This document shows positions 60,356 to 64,000 of a DNA stretch of 64,000 nucleotides, in pieces (position 1 is the stretch's first letter; the number at the start of each line of letters is the position of its first letter). The stretch lies in contig CBDCUO010000049.1 in the NCBI GenBank assembly GCA_965222705.1, forward strand, positions 124,001 through 188,000, in the 5' to 3' direction. Below the pieces are notes generated by a model. That model was not told where the DNA came from. It saw only the letters and a list, made by a program, of their open reading frames with translations, and made no database searches. Origin of the DNA: JAFMDF01 sp965222705. GTDB taxonomy: Bacteria; Bacteroidota; Bacteroidia; Chitinophagales; Saprospiraceae. Made by a program: the position numbers and the translations under genes.

Positions 60356-61450
60356 ATGAAAGTAATCATTAGCGGAGGTGGAACTGGAGGGCATGTGTTT
60401 CCAGCAATCGCAATTGCTGACGCATTGAAAAAAATAGATTCTAAAATTGATCTGCTATTTGTCGGCGCTAAAGGGAAACTGGAAATGGAAAAAGTTCCAA
60501 AAGCCGGTTATCCTATTGAAGGACTCAATCTGACGGGTTTTCAGCGAAAGCTAACAATTAGCAATTTCCTAAATGTGTTCAGGCTGCTTGGGAGCCTTTG
60601 GAAAGCTTTTTGGATTTTACGCAGATACCAGCCGGATGTAGTCGTTGGAGTAGGTGGTTTTGCAAGTGGACCCACTTTGGAAATGGCTTATAGGCTAGGA
60701 ATTCCAACATTGCTCCAGGAGCAAAATTCCTATGCGGGCCTGACCAATAGATTATTGGCAAAAAAAGCTAAAAAAGTCTGCGTAGCCTATCCGAATATGG
60801 ATCGCTTTTTCCCGAAGGAAAATGTCCGGTTGACGGGCAATCCGGTACGGCAAGATATTGACAAGTTGGTTCACTTAAAGGAGGCGGGGATCAAGCACTT
60901 TGGACTGGAAAAAGCCAAAAAGACGATTTTGCTTTTTGGCGGTAGTTTGGGGGCAAAATCCTTGAATATCGCTATGCGTTTTAATGCAAAAGAAATTTCG
61001 CAGTTAACTGATATTCAGATACTTTGGCAAGCAGGAAAACTATATTTTGAAAAATATAAAAGCTGCGATACTGCACTGTTACCCCATGTGCAAATACGCC
61101 CTTTTTTAAATCGGATGGATTTGGCTTATGCGGCGGCGGATGTGATAATTTGCAGAGCAGGTGCAGGGACGATTTCAGAGCTGTGCTTGGTGGGAAAACC
61201 AGCCATTTTAATTCCTTCTCCTAACGTGGCGGAGGACCATCAAACCCAAAATGCACAAGCACTTGTAAACGAACAAGCGGCGGTATTGATATCAGATTCG
61301 GATGCAACTTTAGAGATGATTCCAATGGCTATTCATATTTTGAGAAACGACCCCAAAGCGCGCCAATTAGGCCGGCAGATTCGAAAATTGGCGAAACCCA
61401 ACGCTGCAATGGAAATTGCGCAAGCGGTCATTGAGCTGGCAAAAAATTGA
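60356..61450 (+). CDS. murG: Lipid II-forming GlcNAc transferase MurG
   Basis: 364 residues, GT-B fold. It adds GlcNAc from UDP-GlcNAc to lipid I at the inner membrane face. Motifs: ISGGGTGGHVFPAIAIADAL, VVGVGGFASGP, LLQEQNSYAGLTNRLL, FGGSLGAKSLN and CRAGAGTISEL; the last binds the UDP sugar. It lies 2 bases after ftsW. Downstream, only 80 bases separate it from ftsQ, so murC is missing from its usual place. Confidence 0.95.
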   Translation: MKVIISGGGTGGHVFPAIAIADALKKIDSKIDLLFVGAKGKLEMEKVPKAGYPIEGLNLTGFQRKLTISNFLNVFRLLGSLWKAFWILRRYQPDVVVGVGGFASGPTLEMAYRLGIPTLLQEQNSYAGLTNRLLAKKAKKVCVAYPNMDRFFPKENVRLTGNPVRQDIDKLVHLKEAGIKHFGLEKAKKTILLFGGSLGAKSLNIAMRFNAKEISQLTDIQILWQAGKLYFEKYKSCDTALLPHVQIRPFLNRMDLAYAAADVIICRAGAGTISELCLVGKPAILIPSPNVAEDHQTQNAQALVNEQAAVLISDSDATLEMIPMAIHILRNDPKARQLGRQIRKLAKPNAAMEIAQAVIELAKN

Positions 61451-61530
61451 TTACTAAATTGTCGAATTGTTTGATTGCTAAGTACCCATGAAAACAATTC
61501 GATAAGCTGGCAATCGAGCAATTTTTTAAA

Positions 61531-62310
61531 ATGGATCAACAAGAAGTCACGAAAACCCTTAAACGGCTTGGATGGATTGCTTTGGTTTTTTTAGTAATCG
61601 GGATTGTGGTTTCGGCAATTGAGAAAAAGCAAGCCACCAAAACCGTAGCTGTAGAGGTAAATATCCAGCATTTGCCGGATGGAAATGACTTGATTACTAA
61701 AGGGGATGTGCTTACCCTGCTCGATAGGAGTTTTGGCTTTTCTATGGAAGGCATCCCGCAGGATATTGTAAATGTAGAGCGCATCGAGCGGGTACTGGAA
61801 GAAGACCCGTTTGTACTGAATGCGGACGCTTTTATAGATGCGAGAAATGTAGTACAAATAGAAATAACGCAACGGATACCAGTTATCCGAATTATTGATA
61901 AGATGGAACTGAGTTATTACCTAGATAAAGACGGCAATCGTTTGCCTTTATCCAAGCATTTTACGGCGAGAGTATTGATTGCAACGGGTAATATTCCTCC
62001 TCATATTCCTGATTTTCTGGAACGGGAGCAACACTTACTCTATCAAATTTTTGAATTAAGTAAAAAGATTTTGAATGATGCATTTTTTTATCCAATGATC
62101 GAACAGATATACGTCAATAATAATAAAGAGTTCATTTTAATTCCCAAGTTGGGTAATCAAACAATTCTGTTCGGGAGGTATGAAAATGTAGCCATTAAAC
62201 TGGAAAACTTAAAAATTTTTTATCAAAAAGCAATCGCAGAAGAAGGATGGCGAAAATATAAAACAATCAACCTGAAATTTAAAGGGCAAGTGGTGGCGGA
62301 GAAGCGTTGA
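61531..62310 (+). CDS. ftsQ: Division protein FtsQ-like
   Basis: 259 residues: short cytoplasmic tail, one TM helix (about 13-30, LGWIALVFLVIGIVVSAI), a POTRA-like domain (VEVNIQHLPDGNDLITKGDVLTLL) and a beta domain (NVVQIEITQRIPVIRII, YYLDKDGNRLPLS). The sequence is weakly conserved, but topology and position before ftsA support FtsQ, which scaffolds FtsB/FtsL. Confidence 0.88.
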   Translation: MDQQEVTKTLKRLGWIALVFLVIGIVVSAIEKKQATKTVAVEVNIQHLPDGNDLITKGDVLTLLDRSFGFSMEGIPQDIVNVERIERVLEEDPFVLNADAFIDARNVVQIEITQRIPVIRIIDKMELSYYLDKDGNRLPLSKHFTARVLIATGNIPPHIPDFLEREQHLLYQIFELSKKILNDAFFYPMIEQIYVNNNKEFILIPKLGNQTILFGRYENVAIKLENLKIFYQKAIAEEGWRKYKTINLKFKGQVVAEKR

Positions 62311-62385
62311 TTAGTGATTAAGAAATAACCTAAACATCGAGTCAATTAACAAGCTTTATAACTCTAATATTAAAATGCAAGGGGC

Positions 62386-63708
62386 ATGGAAATAAAAACG
62401 AACCATCAAAAGGAATTAGTTGTAGCACTAGACATTGGAACGTCTAAGGTATGTGCCGTAGCAGGTCGAAAAAACGAGCATGGAAAACTAGAAATATTGG
62501 GCGTTGGCAAAGTGAACTCTACAGGAGTGATGAGGGGAGTGGTGACCAATATTGAAAAAACAGTAAAAGCGATTAAGGATGCGATTTCAGCAGCAGAACG
62601 ACAAGCAAAACAAACCTTTAAAGTCGTGCACGTGGGCATTGCTGGTCAGCATATTAAGAGTTTACACCATCGAGGGATGTTGACTCGAGAAAATATGCAC
62701 TCCGAAATTAACAAAAAGGATATTGATAAGTTAGTAGGAGATATGCACCGCCTGGTATTGCCGCCGGGAGATAAGATTTTGCACGTTATCCCACAAGAAT
62801 TTACAGTGGATAATGAACAAGGAATCATAGACCCAATCGGGATGTCGGGTGTCCGTTTGGAAGGCAATTTTCATATCATTACTGGGCAGATTACGGCTTC
62901 TAATAATATTAATAAATGTGCAGAAAAAGCAGGCTATAAAATAGCGGATATTACATTGGAACCAATTGCTTCTGCGGCTTCGGTTTTGAGCGACGAAGAA
63001 AAAGAGGCGGGTGTGGCATTAGTGGATATTGGAGGAGGGACCACCGATATTTCCGTCTTTTACGAAGGCATTTTGCGGCATACGGCAGTCATTCCTTTTG
63101 GTGGAGAAGTGATTACTAAAGATATTAAAGAAGGCTGTACAGTGATGAAAAACCAGGCAGAAAAGCTAAAAATCAAATTTGGATCCGCTATGTCAGACGA
63201 AGTTTTTGACAATCGAGTAATCGCTATTCCAGGTTTGAAAGGAAGAGATCCAAAAGAAATTTCTGAAAAAAACCTGGCCCTAATTATACAAGCCAGAGTA
63301 GAAGAAATTCTGGATTATGTAGTTTGGCAGATTCGCCGCTCCGGTTATGAGAGAAAGTTAATTGGGGGTATTGTTTTGACGGGTGGCGGTGCTTTATTGA
63401 AGGATATTCACAAGTTGGCCGAATACCATACAGGACTGAATGCCCGAATTGGGATTCCTGCGGAACAATTGGCACATGGAAATATAGAAAAAGTATATAG
63501 CCCGATTTATGCCACAGTCATTGGCTTATTACTAAAGGGGATTGAGGCCGTTGAACAAGGTAAGGTAATGTACACGCATAAAGAGTCAAGCATTCCCGAA
63601 GTACCCGAAGAAGCGTTGGAGGCTGTGGGAGAAGACGAGAAGTGGTATGCCAATTTGTTTAGAAAAACCAAAGAATGGTTCGAAGCAGAGCCAGATGCCG
63701 AGTATTGA
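62386..63708 (+). CDS. ftsA: Actin-like division protein FtsA
   Basis: 440 residues of the actin/Hsp70 fold. Phosphate-1 motif VALDIGTSKVCAVAG, an SHS2 (1C) domain at about 85-165, phosphate-2 motif VDIGGGTTDISVF and adenosine motif GGIVLTGGGALL. The C-terminal tail (WYANLFRKTKEWFEAE) is an amphipathic membrane-targeting helix. It tethers FtsZ to the membrane. ftsZ starts 47 bases downstream. Confidence 0.95.
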   Translation: MEIKTNHQKELVVALDIGTSKVCAVAGRKNEHGKLEILGVGKVNSTGVMRGVVTNIEKTVKAIKDAISAAERQAKQTFKVVHVGIAGQHIKSLHHRGMLTRENMHSEINKKDIDKLVGDMHRLVLPPGDKILHVIPQEFTVDNEQGIIDPIGMSGVRLEGNFHIITGQITASNNINKCAEKAGYKIADITLEPIASAASVLSDEEKEAGVALVDIGGGTTDISVFYEGILRHTAVIPFGGEVITKDIKEGCTVMKNQAEKLKIKFGSAMSDEVFDNRVIAIPGLKGRDPKEISEKNLALIIQARVEEILDYVVWQIRRSGYERKLIGGIVLTGGGALLKDIHKLAEYHTGLNARIGIPAEQLAHGNIEKVYSPIYATVIGLLLKGIEAVEQGKVMYTHKESSIPEVPEEALEAVGEDEKWYANLFRKTKEWFEAEPDAEY

Positions 63709-63755
63709 TAAAAACGATTTGAAAAAATTCTTTAACCTGAGAAAACTTATATATC

Positions 63756-64000
63756 ATGATGTTCGATTTGCCAAAAGGAGAAGGATCAATTATTAAAGTA
63801 ATAGGTGTCGGCGGTGGTGGAAGCAATGCGGTTACGCACATGTTTAAACAAGGCATTGTAGGCGTTGATTTTGCTATTTGTAACACAGATATTCAGGCCA
63901 TGGCAATTAGTCCGGTACCAGTCAAAATGCAACTTGGACCTACTTTAACTGAGGGTATGGGAGCAGGCTCCAAGCCACAGGTTGGTCGTCAAGCTTGTAT
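63756..64000 (+). CDS. ftsZ: Tubulin-like division protein FtsZ (5' part)
   Basis: The first 81 codons plus two bases, cut by the window end. The frame begins MMFDLPKGEGSIIKVIG (ATG 63756 or 63759), then GVGGGGSNAVTHM and FAICNTDIQAM, the start of the GTP-binding domain. GMGAGSKPQVG replaces the more common GLGAGANPEVG. FtsZ polymerises into the division ring; here it closes the dcw cluster after ftsA. Confidence 0.95.
   Translation, partial: MMFDLPKGEGSIIKVIGVGGGGSNAVTHMFKQGIVGVDFAICNTDIQAMAISPVPVKMQLGPTLTEGMGAGSKPQVGRQAC

Overview
The window is a chromosomal piece of a Bacteroidota bacterium, most likely near the Saprospiraceae/Chitinophagia side. The evidence is an AT-rich genome with Bacteroidota-type TAnnTTTG promoter boxes, a giant adhesin with a type IX secretion (CHU_C-type) C-terminus, DUF2911, DUF3570/DUF4266 and LytS/LytTR genes, and a division and cell-wall cluster in Bacteroidota order with a DAP-type MurE. 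The family placement is inference. No tRNA, rRNA, CRISPR array or prophage was recognised.

Layout. 0-3.6 kb: the end of a sugar ABC importer operon (permease and binding lipoprotein, minus strand) with a divergent cupin-AraC regulator. 4.3-15.4 kb: one 3,714-residue secreted SprB-like adhesin. 15.5-25.8 kb: OsmC protein, class V aminotransferase, MacB/FtsX-type permease, DUF2834 protein, large VPS10/BNR propeller protein, DUF2911 fusion protein and an unrecognised protein. 26.1-29.0 kb: a four-gene operon (thioredoxin-like, ApbE, DUF4266 lipoprotein, DUF3570 protein), followed by a lipoprotein of three tandem PepSY-like domains. 30.3-32.1 kb: a LytS/LytTR two-component pair.

32.2-50.8 kb: a catabolic island holding a class III aminotransferase with an MmsA-type dehydrogenase, MFS transporter, second aldehyde dehydrogenase, TonB-dependent receptor, acetoin-dehydrogenase-like E1alpha/E1beta/E2, four short-chain dehydrogenases, an NTF2-like protein and an AraC-type regulator. 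Two signals stand out. First, about twenty copies of a 28-bp palindrome occur only in this interval, mostly as inward/outward doublets between genes. The palindrome arms covary while the AAATAAATTT core stays fixed, almost every gene takes its stop codon from a copy, and a short REP-associated HUH transposase lies between two copies. Second, pairs of a TGTCC motif spaced exactly 21 bp, all facing the gene, precede the receptor, transporter, E1alpha and SDR genes. This looks like the regulon of the local AraC protein. The receptor gene carries a one-base frameshift in a homopolymer inside its signal peptide.

51.3-64.0 kb: the dcw cluster mraZ-rsmH-ftsL-ftsI-murE-mraY-ftsW-murG-ftsQ-ftsA-ftsZ (ftsZ cut by the window end). 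murD and murC are absent from their usual positions, and two long non-coding gaps flank mraY. A repeated GTGG motif with 10-bp period upstream of mraZ is a probable MraZ operator.
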